From Perkinsus olseni (Eukaryota > Perkinsozoa > Perkinsida): a stretch of DNA of 64,000 bases. Shown here piece after piece: positions 25,660 to 36,801 of the stretch (positions are counted from its first letter, which is position 1; every line of letters starts with the position of its first letter). The stretch lies in the NCBI GenBank assembly GCA_013115125.1, contig JABANN010000052.1:33360-97359 (forward strand), given 5' to 3'. Position numbers and translations under genes: made by a program. The notes under the pieces were generated by a model that searched no databases, was not told where the DNA came from, and was given only the letters and a program-made list of their open reading frames with translations.

Positions 25660-26791
25660 ATGTCCGTCCATGCTAGCCTCGTACTTCTCGTCACACTTAT
25701 CGTTGTAGCCTCCGCCGCCACTTGGGAAGGGCGCGAGGTGGCCCGAGCACGCAGTAGAATGCAATCACAAGCGGCGGCTCAAGGAGACAGTTGGATGCCA
25801 CCACAAGAGCGTAGCGAGTCCCGCAGTGGAATGCCACCACAAGAGGCAGCGCTATCACAGGAGGGAAGCCAGACTAGCAGGAGGTTACAGCCACGAGAGT
25901 CGTCTCAGTCAGTGACTGGGCCGCCTGACTGGCAGGCACATAGTTGGATGCTGCCGCGAGAGGGTAGCGAATCACGTGGTACGATGCAATCACAGGGGAT
26001 TAGACAAGCGAGCGGTACGATGCAACCACGAGAGATTCGCCAGCCACCCGATTGGACGCTACCACGAGAAGGTAGCCAGTCACGCAGGAGGTTACAACCA
26101 CAAGATGCGGCCGAGGCACGCAAGTGGATGCTACCAAAAGACCAGACCTGGGCACGCAGTAGCGTGCTTTCACAAGGGTTGGGCCAAGCAAGCAGCAGCA
26201 CGCAATCACAAGGGTTGGGCCAAGCAAGCAGCAGCATGCAATCACAAGGGTTGGGCCAAGCAAGCAGCAGCATGCAATCACAAGGGTTGGGCCAAGCAAG
26301 CAGCAGCATGCAATCACAAGGGTTGGGCCAAGCAAGCNNNNNNNNNNNNNNNNNNNNNNNNNNNNNNNNNNNNNNNNNNNNNNNNNNNNNNNNNNNNNNN
26401 NNNNNNNNNNNNNNNNNNNNNNNNNNNNNNNNNNNNCAGCAGCATGCAATCACAAGGGTTGGGCCAAGCACGCAGCAGCATGCAATCACAAGGGTTGGGC
26501 CAAGCACGCAGCAGCATGCAATCACAAGGGTTGGCCCGAACACGCTGTTGGACACAACAGGACAAGCAGGTGCAAGCCCTCCATCGCAAAGGAGTAAGGT
26601 TTTGGCGAAGGTTCTCGCATCGCCTCGACGTTCTGGCTGATCGGGCCGAAAACGTTAAGTCTATCATACCCTATCGTATCTGGCAGGAAGAAATAAGATT
26701 GCGTGTCACTCTTCATCCCGATGCTCCCGTGCTGCACGTTCTCATAGCGCTTTTTGCAGATATATGTCGGCGCGGGGCAGCTAGGGTGTAA
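25660..26791 (+). CDS. Secreted Gln/Ser-rich repeat protein with 12-residue repeats, interrupted by an assembly gap
   Basis: ATG at 25660 starts a clear signal peptide (SVHASLVLLVTLIVVASA). The mature part is built of degenerate units of about 12 residues (RSRMQSQAAAQG, SWMPPQERSES, RRLQPRESSQS, RGTMQSQGIRQ). They become near-perfect copies of SSSMQSQGLGQA downstream, encoded by a 36-bp tandem repeat. A run of 99 Ns (26338-26436) interrupts the array. Reading straight through the Ns changes frame, but after the gap the same repeat frame (SSMQSQGLGQAR) continues in another phase and leads to a basic, non-repetitive tail ending at TAA 26789-26791. The gap length is therefore not real, and the product is probably one secreted repetitive protein. 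An earlier in-frame ATG (25603) exists, but 25660 puts the signal sequence at the N terminus. Function unknown; a surface or extracellular role is inference. Confidence 0.6.
26160..26560 (+). repeat. 36-bp coding minisatellite
   Basis: Five units before and three after the N run, each 36 bp (CAATCACAAGGGTTGGGCCA is the invariant core). Downstream units carry CGC where the upstream units have AGC. The true copy number is hidden by the gap. Confidence 0.9.
26338..26436. other. Assembly gap (99 Ns)
   Basis: Run of unresolved bases inside the 36-bp tandem array. The length is a placeholder, since it is incompatible with the reading frame on both sides. Confidence 0.97.
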
Positions 26792-26819
26792 CATCCTCAC
26801 TGGGGCACCTCTCGAACCT

Positions 26820-27353
26820 ATGGATTTCTACTTCAAATTCTCCGATAAGGAGGGCATCACAAGCACTCACCTCATCGACCGGAACCGGAACGACACTTAT
26901 ATTTTGTAAGTCAGATTGCTAGCACTGTCATTATTTTCGCGTCTGCTTCGTGCAATTCCGCATGCCCCTTCTTGGCTTCCAGTGATTTTATAGGACCTGC
27001 AAGTGCTGCTCCTCCTCAGCCGCAAAGACGACCATGAGTTTAACGCTGTGGTAGGGGACGTAAACCTTTGGTGGGCGCCTAGAGAGTTCTGGGACGAAGT
27101 CGAGAATGCCGGGGCGTTGCCTTTGGGACACCTTTCGGCGCAGACCGTGGAAATACTGAAGGCCGTTTCCCCTAAGCACAATTACCAGTACAAGCAATGC
27201 CTCCATGTCGTGGGCATTATCCTCGGAGATCCTCCGATGGGCTATGAGAACGAGGCCGACGACTGGATACTTCAAGTTCACCGAAACACGAGAGAGAAAA
27301 TGCGCGAAGTGTTAATTAGGCTGAGGGAAACTACTGAAGGCAAGGCAGAATAG
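26820..27353 (+). CDS. Small hypothetical protein, two exons
   Basis: ATG at 26820 (MDFYFKFSDKEGITSTHLI) runs to a donor ATATTTT|gtaagtcag near 26908. An acceptor ending ttttatag near 26993 continues in phase with DLQVLLLLSRKDDHEFNAVV and DVNLWWAPREFWDEVEN. It ends at RETTEGKAE and TAG (27351-27353), giving about 150 residues. The composition is charged, with no signal peptide or membrane segment. I recognise no family. It begins 28 nt after the stop of the repeat-protein gene on the same strand. Confidence 0.55.
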
Positions 27354-27835
27354 AAGACTCTAATCCTCATCCATTTTTGGCTGTTGTTTAATGTTTATCA
27401 TGATGTCATGTGTGTGTGTCGCAATCAATCGTATGTTTTTTCTTTGGGAGTACCTCATGACCGCCATTCCTATCGTGGCAGGCGGGCTACATCAAGACCG
27501 GTATATCCCGCAGGACGTGCTACTCTTGATAGAACTGCAGCTGCACGCTGTCTGACCATCCCGAGCCATCCTTTCTGAGTGCCCTAAGTGAACTCCAGAA
27601 CGGGAATGTCTTCGGAGCGACGAGGTGATAAGCCGCAGCAGAGACGTAGCACTCAGGTGTCGTACTACGGGATCCACGACGATCCGGAATGTGAGTGAAC
27701 TATTGCAATAACCTAGCCGTCACTGAGATTCGACCTCAGGCATACTCAGAATGGCACAGCCATAAAACACACGAGATGCATGTGATCATAATCTAATAAG
27801 TCTGTTGAAATTGCTCAGTTGGGCAATTAACTCAG

Positions 27836-28080
27836 AAAAGGAAGCAGACGACAGAGAGAGTCCGCAACCGGATCCCCCAACCCGAACCGGGCGGGAGGGC
27901 GGGTCTAAACGTGAACACGTCCAAGGTCGTTAGAGACCCAGACACACGGCCTGATCCCACCGCGGCCTTGTGACGCGGCGGGGAGTAAAAGGCCGTCCGC
28001 GCGGGAACGACTGATGTCCATAACTTGGTATTTTGAGAGTAGATGCGGACGCGGCCCCATCCAGTTTTGGGTGACTGGGA
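27836..28080. ncRNA. Candidate structured RNA or GC-rich structured element
   Basis: A GC-rich island in an AT-richer intergenic stretch with no plausible protein. Perfect stems are visible by eye. GGGTCT and AGACCC near 27900-27940 enclose an inner CGTG-aa-CACG hairpin. Downstream, CCC-a-CCGCG pairs with CGCGG-c-GGG around a 9-nt loop (near 27957-27983). It ends about 20 nt before the TOP3B stop codon (minus strand). I could not match it to SRP RNA, RNase P RNA or a spliceosomal RNA. Strand unknown. Confidence 0.3.
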
Positions 28081-28102
28081 ACTCGACAGAAAGCATACCC
28101 GA

Positions 28103-31100
28103 TTAGAAACCATCGAAAGTCATCCGAACGTCAACATTAGCTCTCTTTCCTCCTCGGCCCTTCCCTCGGCGGCCTCCTTTACCCTTGCCGCCGCCGTGAC
28201 GTTTGCTCAGCCGAGCGAAGGAACTTTCGACTTGGGAATTGAGAGCCTCGTCGCACACTAGACAACCCGTTATACCTGAAGAAATCTTGTGCACACATCA
28301 CCGTCGACCGACGGACAAACTCACTCTCAACAGCATCAGGAAGTGGGGACTTCCCCTTGTTAAACTCGATACTCAACAGCTTGCTACCGCAACTCTCACC
28401 TGGAAAGGGAGACGGTCGAGGCCTGCCAGGCTTGAAAAATGCGTCATGCAGCCCCTACATTTGTCCTTGGTAACGCTGATCTTGTGTGCCTTATCTTGGA
28501 ACAGTCTGAGCTGGTAGTTGCAAATATTGCAGTCTAATTTCCATTTCGGTTTGCTCTCTGCATCGAGGCAAAGAGTTCCACTACAGGCATCTTGAGGGCA
28601 CCCACAGACCTGAGAGGAACACGTACGATGATGATAGCGGCTGACTGTGGTTCTCACCCCAACCGAGGCTAAGGCATGCCGGCAGGTGGGGTGGAGGCAC
28701 TCCCAACAAGAACTTTTCGGCTTTGATTCAGGGAAGGGCGGGTCGTTGTAGCACCTGCAGGTACTCCATCGCTTACGAAAGAGAGGGAGCAAAACCAATG
28801 TCATCGAACCCATCAAAGATCCAACAGTATCGTCCGAGCAACTCACATTGGGCAGAGGGGATATTGTTTCCGTCCGCCACCAGCCGTGGCTGGGTACGAT
28901 ATCATGACCAACTGGAAGTTGTCCAGCGGGCACGTGAGTTCCTGATGTGCAGTGGAGCATAATTGGCATACCATAACTTCCGAGCTTCTCACCTTGTATA
29001 GCTTCACGCTGCTGCCCGTCTGGGGCAGAGCGTACGTCTCGTCACAATGACGGCAGAACAGTCGGACCGGCTTCTTGTCTATCAAGTTCATATACCTGAC
29101 AACCGCGCATCCGACAACTCCGGCGCGATGGGCCTTACGTCCTGCACTTGCCGCATCGTGACATGAGCTTGCCAGTAGCAGCCAGGGAGGTGAAGGTGGA
29201 CTCGAAAAGGTGATCCATGAGATCAACATGCGCCACGAAATACATAAACTTTTGCTGGAAGATGGTGAGGGCATGCGCGGTTACCTGTACAAAAGGCGCC
29301 GAGGAATTCGAGACGACCGAAAGAAGAAAATCGTTCGTCGAGCCCAACCTGGCGATCGCTATATGGAAGTACGTTCACGAGAAGCCGGGAATGGGGTGAT
29401 CTCACCTCGTCCTTTCGGGCCTTGCCATTGGCGATAAGAGTACACTCGCTCTCGATATTAGCCCTGACTCGCGGGATGACCAGCTCATTATCAATGGCCT
29501 GGTATCCGTGCACCAGTGCGATGCCTGAATGCACCAACAGCTGCACACAGCAGCCCTCCCCTCTGGGTATATCGCACCGAGTTTCGTAGGGACCAGCCGT
29601 CGGCCATCTGTGAGAGAGACGTAGTTTCGCTCACAGATGTTGTTGATGTGAGTAGCCATCGAAGCATCAGTGCCAATGCCATTCTTCTCCATCAAACCGA
29701 GGAGATCTGAAGCCGTACCACAAAATCAGATACTCCTAATTTGAAAGGAATCGCATCCTACCTGATTCAGAAAGATACGGAGGCGGCTTCGTCTTAGCGC
29801 TGCTGATGGACTTGGACGCTATCTGCAACTTCTCGCCAACTCTCAACTGACAAGAAGCCGCCCTCAATACCGGATGATGCCGCGGCCAGCGTCCCCTACA
29901 GGAGGAACGTAAATGTCCTGCATCTCTCCAGTATACTGAACTCGAGTGAAGCCGGGGCTCTTCATGCGCCGACCACTCACGGAGAATTTCTGAAGAACGT
30001 TATAACATGCGAGCGCGTCCAAGTGCACAGGAAACCGTGGCCAAGGCACCAGCAAACTACCTCATCCCCTATTGTGAAGTGAACCTTAGTCCTAGTAAAC
30101 TTGCAGTCATGACTGAGAGTGGCCAAGAAGTGACGAGTGAGCATATCAAAGAGCCTCCAGGAGTCTGAGCTGCCGAAGTCTCCTTCTGTCGCTGACCTGA
30201 GCCACCGTGGGACATCGACGTCTACCATACTACATGGGCCAGGGCGCACCGTCACAATCAGTGGCGCTTGGTGGTACGTCTCCATTCTCATCACTCAAAT
30301 AGCGTCATTACCTCACTGGTGTTATAGGTGGATGATCCCCAGCATCATAACCCTCCTTTGGTCGATTCAGTCCGGTCGTGAGCAGCTCAGTCGCAAACTC
30401 TCCCCAATAGCTGATGGGGTAACACTGAACTTCCCCAAAGATCGAGTAGCCCTTACGGATTCCTGGTTTGAAAAGATACGGCCTCCCGGAGGTCGAAAGC
30501 TGGAGGATACTTGGTAGTCTCAGTACGAGGATACGTTATGTAACCCGACAGATAGAGACGCTCGGCAACCTGATATTCTGGCGGTGATAGTGGTCAGATG
30601 ATTAAAATTCATTGCCACGATATGAAACTCCGATGGAAAGAGACGCGCTCATCAACTATAGTATGTGCATGCACCTCTGCCGTCGAATTCAGACGACTGC
30701 TATACTGTCACGATCGCTCTCTACTTCTTCCATCAGCGAGGGGTCTCAAGCAGGATGAGGCTCTCCTTATCCTGCTCATAGAATTATACTCTCCCCGAGA
30801 GTTATAAAACCAAGTCCCCTTACAGCCAGAGCTTAGCATCGCCCACTGCCCTCCGAAAGTAATGCATCACGAATAACAGGAACATGTAGTAGCGACAATC
30901 AAGCAGAGCCTAGCACTGGCACCAAGCCTCGTACTACCTGCATGGCTTGCTGTGGGCCCATACCCAGCTGCTGTGATGCTAACTTCAACATCAGCACTGT
31001 ATTCATCGCCCCTGGTCTCGATCTCCGCTCCTATGCTCCACAATCAAGACCGCTACTCCAATCGACGTACTACCTCCTTCTCACTAACGTCCGTCACCGT

Positions 31101-32639
31101 CGCCCACTGATGACTGTCAATCATCGACTTGAATGTGGTGGCTGCTTGCAGGTCGAACAGTTGACCCCGAGCCCACTCCAACCAGAGAGGGGATGCCAGC
31201 TGCGAACCTGACAATGAGTACGAATGATGAAGCATAATGCGCCCTCAGACACAGCCCGCCCGCGTGGGGCCAAAACAGCAAAGGCCAAGTGCAAAGGCCG
31301 CTCATCATCGGTGTGGCCGACGATCAAAAACTGGGCATCCTGCTATTGTGTATCAGTCGATATCGCCCCCAATACCGTACGAATCAACGGTCTCCACGGG
31401 CACTCCCCGTTGTCACCTTCAAGTTTGACATCCATGGTGTAGTACGTCTCCGGCTGGAACGTTTGAATGTCATTATGCCTCCGTACACAGAACCACAGTG
31501 TTGGAGTTTGGCAGGGTCCATAGGATACAAGCGAGGAATCAAGATCGCCGTACTTCCCCTAAGACGACACTTCATCCCACCGTGCTGCGTCAGAAGGACG
31601 GATTGCTTTCTATTTGACGGCTAGACCGCGGCGGGGCCAACCAGACCACAGGAAAGACGTTACCTGGAAATATCTTGTCTGGAAGCGAGTGAAAGCCACG
31701 CCAGTTTTGAGGTCAATCTCCTGGCGAGCGTCCACTGATAGGGCCTCATTCTTGTTGGGGTAGCCGAGATTATGGTAGGCGTGCTGATCGAAGACGCCCA
31801 CTAGCTGATACGGTTGCCAGTAGTTAAGTACTACCTGTAAGTCCTTGGCAACCAAACTGGAGAATTTCGCGCGCCACACATTCTTCCGATCCGGCAATTG
31901 AGGTACGACGTTCTGCATAACCTGAAGAAAGCAACGAAGTCGTAAACTTTGTAAGAACGCTGGTGGAGATCCTGCCAAGCCTAGGAAGGACAAAAGGCGC
32001 ATTACCTCGAAGCAGATGTTCTCTCCCTCCCTATCACAATCGAGCCACAGTACCAGATGGTTGCAGCCTTTGGACTCTGAGCGCAGATGCTGAGGCATCC
32101 TCTGCTTTGGGTTGGCCTGAGTGAGGGCAACAGCGTCCGCCAATGGGCGCACAGCTCTCCCACCAGCGATTCTCAGAAAGAACCGTGCTGTCAATCAAAG
32201 CACCAGAGGACAGTTCCGATTCGTTGCTGTCACATTGAGGTACGCCCCATGGAGTCTGGCCTACTACCTCCTTCTGAATTGTCTTGGACTCGAACAGCTT
32301 AGCCGGGTCGACTCTGTCCCAGTTGTTGAGCTCTGGGGGGAAGTCTATCGTGTATACATGGCCAGCCACGGACGTGATCTTGATCCATGCCGGGCTCCCC
32401 TGAGCGACCACTGTCCCTCATACCGCACCATCACCGATTGCCACCTGGAAATCTCCGTTGAACTCGTGCACTTGGCTTACAGGAGACGCTCCTCTTCGAG
32501 ACTGAGGCATTCACAAAGTCTCTACGTTTCAATGACCCTCAAGTCTGTACGTACATTGTACTTGCCCTTGCAAAGAGACTTTGCCAGGGCCTCGGCAATA
32601 GAGGGCTTCTCTGCCACCATCAACACCTGCTGCACCATA
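28103..32639 (-). CDS. TOP3B: DNA topoisomerase III beta
   Basis: Type IA topoisomerase that passes single strands of DNA (and RNA in animals). ATG at 32637-32639 begins MVQQVLMVAEKPSIAEALAK (Toprim motif EKPS). A donor and 44-nt intron precede GSPAWIKITSVAGHVYTIDF. Then come LVLWLDCDREGENICFEV (Toprim DxDxEGE), KNVWRAKFSSLVAKDLQ, EALSVDARQEIDLKTGVAF and TRFQTRYFQ. LASQQLGMGPQQAMQ is followed after an intron by AERLYLSGYITYPRTETTKY near 30560, with the active-site Tyr in YPRTE. NGIGTDASMATHINNICERN is also present. The C-terminal zinc-finger region (LAATGKLMSRCGKC, FCRHCDETYALPQTG, CWECLHPTCRHAL) is typical of the beta type. It closes with FNKGKSPLPDA and a Gly/Lys/Arg tail like animal RGG tails. 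Many short introns. The LWLDCD..ENIC wording marks beta rather than alpha. Confidence 0.93.
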
Positions 32640-32862
32640 GCGTTAAGGATTCCGACCAGAAACGGTCAGGTAAAGTCAACTGCTTCAACCACTATGAACG
32701 AAAGACCGGCAGCGTGCGCGGCATTGACCACTTTCCAACGCAACATCTTCGGCAAAACCACCTTCAAAATGTGCCATCAACAACAATACTAAGCAGCCTC
32801 CCCTCCTCCATCGGCCTTATCTGGTGCTCGCATTAGAGCTATATGAACTGCTGTACACTCTC

Positions 32863-33231
32863 TTACTCAGTAGCCTCATCGGCACCACCGGTGCTGCTGG
32901 CCACGACCGAACGGAACTTGGCCAAAATGTGAAGGCAGACGACGCAGCCCATGTAGGCAAGGGAGAGGACCAAGACAGTGGTAGGCCCAACCTTGATACC
33001 CGGGGCATCGTCAGTGTAGAACTTGAGGATAGAGTTTCCGGCGGCCTGAGAATAGCAGAATCAAATCGTCACAGCCGTCTGGTTGCTTACCCTCTTTCCA
33101 GAAGTAGGGGCGGCCTTCTGGCTGCTACCCACGTTCCTCCTATGGAGGTGGTTGGTACGGGCGCCTCCAACCGTCTGCGCGGGAGCCGCGGCACCGGGAG
33201 CGTTCATGGTGGTTTCGGAGCCCTTGGTCAT
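32863..33231 (-). CDS. SEC61B: Protein transport protein Sec61 subunit beta
   Basis: Tail-anchored subunit of the ER translocon. Two exons, 33231-33091 and 33045-32863, are joined across a 45-nt GT-AG intron (gtaagcaacc...ctcag) to give a 107-residue protein. It starts MTKGSETTMNAPGAAAPAQT and has the hallmark FYTDDAPGIKVGPTTVLVLS just before a single C-terminal membrane helix (LVLSLAYMGCVVCLHILAKF). The disordered Ala/Pro/Arg-rich N terminus is also typical. The short tail (VVASSTGGADEATE) beyond the helix is longer than in animals. Confidence 0.95.
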
Positions 33232-33604
33232 TTTGAAGAAAAAATGTGTCTTATTAACCTAGTGGCTAAAAAGCATTGGGTTATCTCCATTCCGTAACTC
33301 TTTCACCCCAGAAGACGTCCACCTGCCAGAATTCGACTAGGAGTTCAGCAGGGTGTGTTAAGGATGATAACGATACCTCACAAGGTTATCATGATACTTG
33401 GCAGCCGATGTCTAGCGAGTTCACTTGGACCAGCACTGAAAACTCCAGAAACACGAGCAGAATCGATCACACGGGCGTGCGCGAAAGCGCTCATACCACT
33501 CCTCTCCCAAATCACAATCAAAAGCACATTGTGAGAACTAACTCAAAGCTGAGACGACTTAGATAAAAAGCTCTATAAATACCAAATAACTGACATAAGT
33601 GCTA

Positions 33605-36600
33605 CTACGCGAACTCAAATCCTTTCGACCCCAATCTGGCTGCAGTCATCAGCTTCATACACAGAGTCTTCTCGTTGTTGTACGACGGCAGAGTCAATTG
33701 ATTAAAGCAAGTGGAGGCCCGAGGGAGGTCAGGGCAGAGAGGGTCTCCTATAGTGGTCCTGACGATCCTGAAGCCTGCCGAGGCGTTACCGAGGGAACGT
33801 AACTGGGCGAAGCCACCGACAGGCACGCTCGTGAGACCTGTGGCGAATAGTAGCACCAAGCGCGCTTCGCCGTCACTGAGGCCTCGGAGGAGCTTCCAGA
33901 ACCAGAGGATCTGCGGCGAGGAGGCGTCGTAGCCCTCGTAGTGAGTATGAGCCTGCCAGTCGGCCAAGTCCAGAGGCTTGTCCCCTCCCGAGTGTAGGAT
34001 GACAGCGAGCTCGTCCGAGGAGAACAGCTTCAGCTCGTAGGACTTGAGGACATCTCTCATGCCCCGTTTCAGTGCCGCCGCTGGTCCCGGCCTGTAAACC
34101 TTGTCCGTTACTTGACCCAGGATATACCCTTCTTTGTCGTCTTCCCCACAGGGCAAGCAAAGATCCTCCTCCAGGCCAGTGAGATCGTTGTCCTGCAAGT
34201 ACTTCATGCTGCTGTGAAAAGTAGGCGACCAGACGCTCAACCACTCCCACAACTCCTCCATTTCCGGCGGGTCGAATGGATCCGGTTTCTTCAACGCCTC
34301 CACCACCGACCTGTGCAGCGGCAGTCTGATACCAACGCCATGAAGGAGTGCCAGGGCCAGGAGCCTGCCGATTCCCACGAAGACGTCGAGGTCAGCGTCC
34401 CTCCGCGGTAGCAGCAGACGACCGTCGTCGCTCCTCTCGAAGGCGAAGTCCGGCAACTCGTCGAATATGCAAGTCCACATCTCCCGCTCTGGTCCCAGAC
34501 AGGATCCTCGTTCCTTATACCAACTCACGCTGAGGTTGCCCCACCTCATCTGGTTGCTGTCGAACGATAGGACTCTTTTGACCGTCTCCTGGAGGAAGAA
34601 GGGGCCTCGAAGGCAAATGAACTTCATCACCGGCACGAAGGGTGGATGACCCTGCCTCACCGACATCGCCAACAGCTTCATCTTATTCTCCATATCAAGG
34701 GCAGCAGCGAAGGGCTCTGCCGATCTAGCCCTCAGGATGTAGGCCAGAGGCTGTCCCGGCAGCAGGAGCTCCAGCCGTGGGCGTAGGAAGTCGTTGAGCA
34801 TCTTGAAGAACGGCGGACGCTCACACACGAAGCGCATCAATCGCGCCACTCGAGGCCTCGCTCGATTCGGGTCCTTCTTGAGCAAGTCCTTGATAACCGA
34901 GAGCTGCGGGAACCCTGGCTGGGCCGTATCGTGACGGAGGAGAACCTCAACTGCATCAGCACCAGCGTCCTCCGACTCCACGCACTGAAGCGCATACAGG
35001 AGAGGAGGCCAGCCGGACTTGTCACATTTCTGTACATCAGCTCCGAGTTCAATCAGCTGCGCCACACCTAGTGCCGATCCCTCAACGGCAGCCATGTGTA
35101 GAGGTGTCACGCCTGTCTCCTTCACCACACAGTTGAAGCCACAGTTGCCGTACTTGACCAAGTACCGCACAGTCGCCGGGCATCCAGCGGCCAAATGCAA
35201 GGCCGAATTGCCCTGTCCATCAAGCTCTGTGTAATCCGCAGGCCTCAGGATGCTCAGCTTCTCCACCGACTTCTCAGCAGCCGCAATCAGCACTGCGGAG
35301 CGCCTCTCGGCGAAGGCGCGTGACTTGAGTAGTCTCCGCCTCTCACTGCCTTTAACAGCCCCCAAGAGGGCAGCAGCAAAGACCGCATCACCCGGCCGCA
35401 GTAGAGCCAGCTGCAGGGCCGTCGAGCGATACTCCTTATCCACCTCGAATTGCAAACTTGGAGAGAAGACGCTGAGGAACTCTCGAACCCCCTTGGCGTC
35501 GAAGCTAGGGTTCATAGCAACCAAGTGAAGCGGTGTCAGACCAAATCTGTCGCGCAATCTGGCTGGGGCGATTGACGTACAGGTACCCCGGAGCTCCCAG
35601 AGAATATTCCGGACGCCGGCAGTGTCCCGCATGGCTAAGGCATGAAGGACACTACGACGATGAGGACCATGGGAGGCTGTGAGTACGGTAGTGGTCTGAC
35701 CAGACCAAAAATCTCGAGAATCGTCCAGATCGGGAGAGCAGGCCTTCTCCAACGGCGATGTCTCGGAGCCTTTTTGACGGACCTTCGCTCGACCCAAGAT
35801 GCATCTTGCAACCTCCCGAGCAGCTTCCTCCTCGCTAGGGTTCGCAATCTCCTCCTTCCTGAACCACACAGCCCAGTGCCTCGGTATGGTATCAGCCCAT
35901 CGGGGCTGCTCCTCCATGCTCCTCGGGCCCTTCACTTGCATCGGGGTCGGACTTACCTCCTCCTCGTCATCATCAGGCACCAGGAAACTATCATCAGAAT
36001 CAGCTTCGCTCTCCTCGCTACCCTCAACCGAGCTCGTGTCGAACAGCGTCGCATTCAGCCGAGGACAGGCAGCAAAGCGAGTAGGTGAAGCGACGCCCAC
36101 ACCATCGTAGTTGTCTTCCTCCTCGGACTCAACGGAAGCAGCGCTCCTCATCCCGAACAGCTTCCTAGTGAGACTCGCCTCGTGTTCTCTCAGCTTGCGC
36201 CTCTCCACCTCCCTCCGGTGCGCCGCCGGGTCAACGACCATATCGCTGTCCTCGGATTCAGACCCTCCCGCAGCCCCAACTCTACCCTCCTCTGACTGCT
36301 CCTGCGACTCCTCAGTCGAGCTTTCCTCCTCATCTACTCGAAAATTATTTCGAAACCTTCGGCGTTTGCCCGCCCTCTTGTCCTCTCTATCAGCAGTGCT
36401 CGCCTCCTCATCACTATCAGACTCATCTAGGTATGATTGCCGCAGAGTCGCTTGCCGCTTCAGCCTTATCTTAGCATAAGGCGATTCCTCCACTCCCTCA
36501 CTCAGGCGCCCCCTATGGTTCCTCACAGGAGGCGATGTCGCTCTCGTAGACGGTGTGGCAGCTCTGCCCCTACTAGGCTTGGCAGGGGTCACAGCCGCAG

Positions 36601-36676
36601 CCGCAGGGGAGGCGGCGCTCAGCTTTTTTCGAGCCAGCCGAGGACTCTGCCGGAGAGAGGTTTCCGCGTCCGACAT
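33605..36676 (-). CDS. Ankyrin-repeat HECT-type E3 ubiquitin ligase, intronless
   Basis: One open frame of 1023 residues from ATG 36676 to the stop at 33605. Residues 1-270 are acidic, Ser-rich and basic by turns, with a likely nuclear signal (KRAGKRRRFRNNFR). Ankyrin repeats follow at about 340-600, for example FGLTPLHLVAMNPSFDAKGV, GNSALHLAAG and TGVTPLHMAAVEGSALG. A C-terminal HECT domain starts near residue 690. Its C lobe carries LPRASTCFNQLTLPSY, with the thioester cysteine at residue 990 in the family pattern LPxAxTCFNxLxLPxY. N-lobe features such as FVGIGRLLALALLHGVGI (family: FxxxGxxxGxAlxxg) are clear. It therefore should accept ubiquitin from an E2 and transfer it to substrates read by the ankyrin region. 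The substrate is unknown. The lack of introns contrasts with most neighbours. Confidence 0.9.
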   Translation of the reverse strand: MSDAETSLRQSPRLARKKLSAASPAAAAVTPAKPSRGRAATPSTRATSPPVRNHRGRLSEGVEESPYAKIRLKRQATLRQSYLDESDSDEEASTADREDKRAGKRRRFRNNFRVDEEESSTEESQEQSEEGRVGAAGGSESEDSDMVVDPAAHRREVERRKLREHEASLTRKLFGMRSAASVESEEEDNYDGVGVASPTRFAACPRLNATLFDTSSVEGSEESEADSDDSFLVPDDDEEEVSPTPMQVKGPRSMEEQPRWADTIPRHWAVWFRKEEIANPSEEEAAREVARCILGRAKVRQKGSETSPLEKACSPDLDDSRDFWSGQTTTVLTASHGPHRRSVLHALAMRDTAGVRNILWELRGTCTSIAPARLRDRFGLTPLHLVAMNPSFDAKGVREFLSVFSPSLQFEVDKEYRSTALQLALLRPGDAVFAAALLGAVKGSERRRLLKSRAFAERRSAVLIAAAEKSVEKLSILRPADYTELDGQGNSALHLAAGCPATVRYLVKYGNCGFNCVVKETGVTPLHMAAVEGSALGVAQLIELGADVQKCDKSGWPPLLYALQCVESEDAGADAVEVLLRHDTAQPGFPQLSVIKDLLKKDPNRARPRVARLMRFVCERPPFFKMLNDFLRPRLELLLPGQPLAYILRARSAEPFAAALDMENKMKLLAMSVRQGHPPFVPVMKFICLRGPFFLQETVKRVLSFDSNQMRWGNLSVSWYKERGSCLGPEREMWTCIFDELPDFAFERSDDGRLLLPRRDADLDVFVGIGRLLALALLHGVGIRLPLHRSVVEALKKPDPFDPPEMEELWEWLSVWSPTFHSSMKYLQDNDLTGLEEDLCLPCGEDDKEGYILGQVTDKVYRPGPAAALKRGMRDVLKSYELKLFSSDELAVILHSGGDKPLDLADWQAHTHYEGYDASSPQILWFWKLLRGLSDGEARLVLLFATGLTSVPVGGFAQLRSLGNASAGFRIVRTTIGDPLCPDLPRASTCFNQLTLPSYNNEKTLCMKLMTAARLGSKGFEFA

Positions 36677-36801
36677 AAGGAAGAATAAAACTCATCCTAG
36701 CAGTTGACACTACCTATTCCCCCACATGCACGCTCGACCTCAAGATACGCCCACGAGAACCACAATTTACCAAACTTAAGGCTGTCCAAAACAAAGAAAC
36801 G

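Noticed and set aside
27711-27770. Possible tRNA: hairpin CTGAG-attcgac-CTCAG resembling a T arm
   Set aside because: No matching acceptor, D or anticodon arms on either strand.
34112-36479. Several plus-strand frames of 60-150 codons opposite the HECT gene
   Set aside because: Shadows of a long GC-rich intronless gene; no domain, and they shift frames repeatedly.
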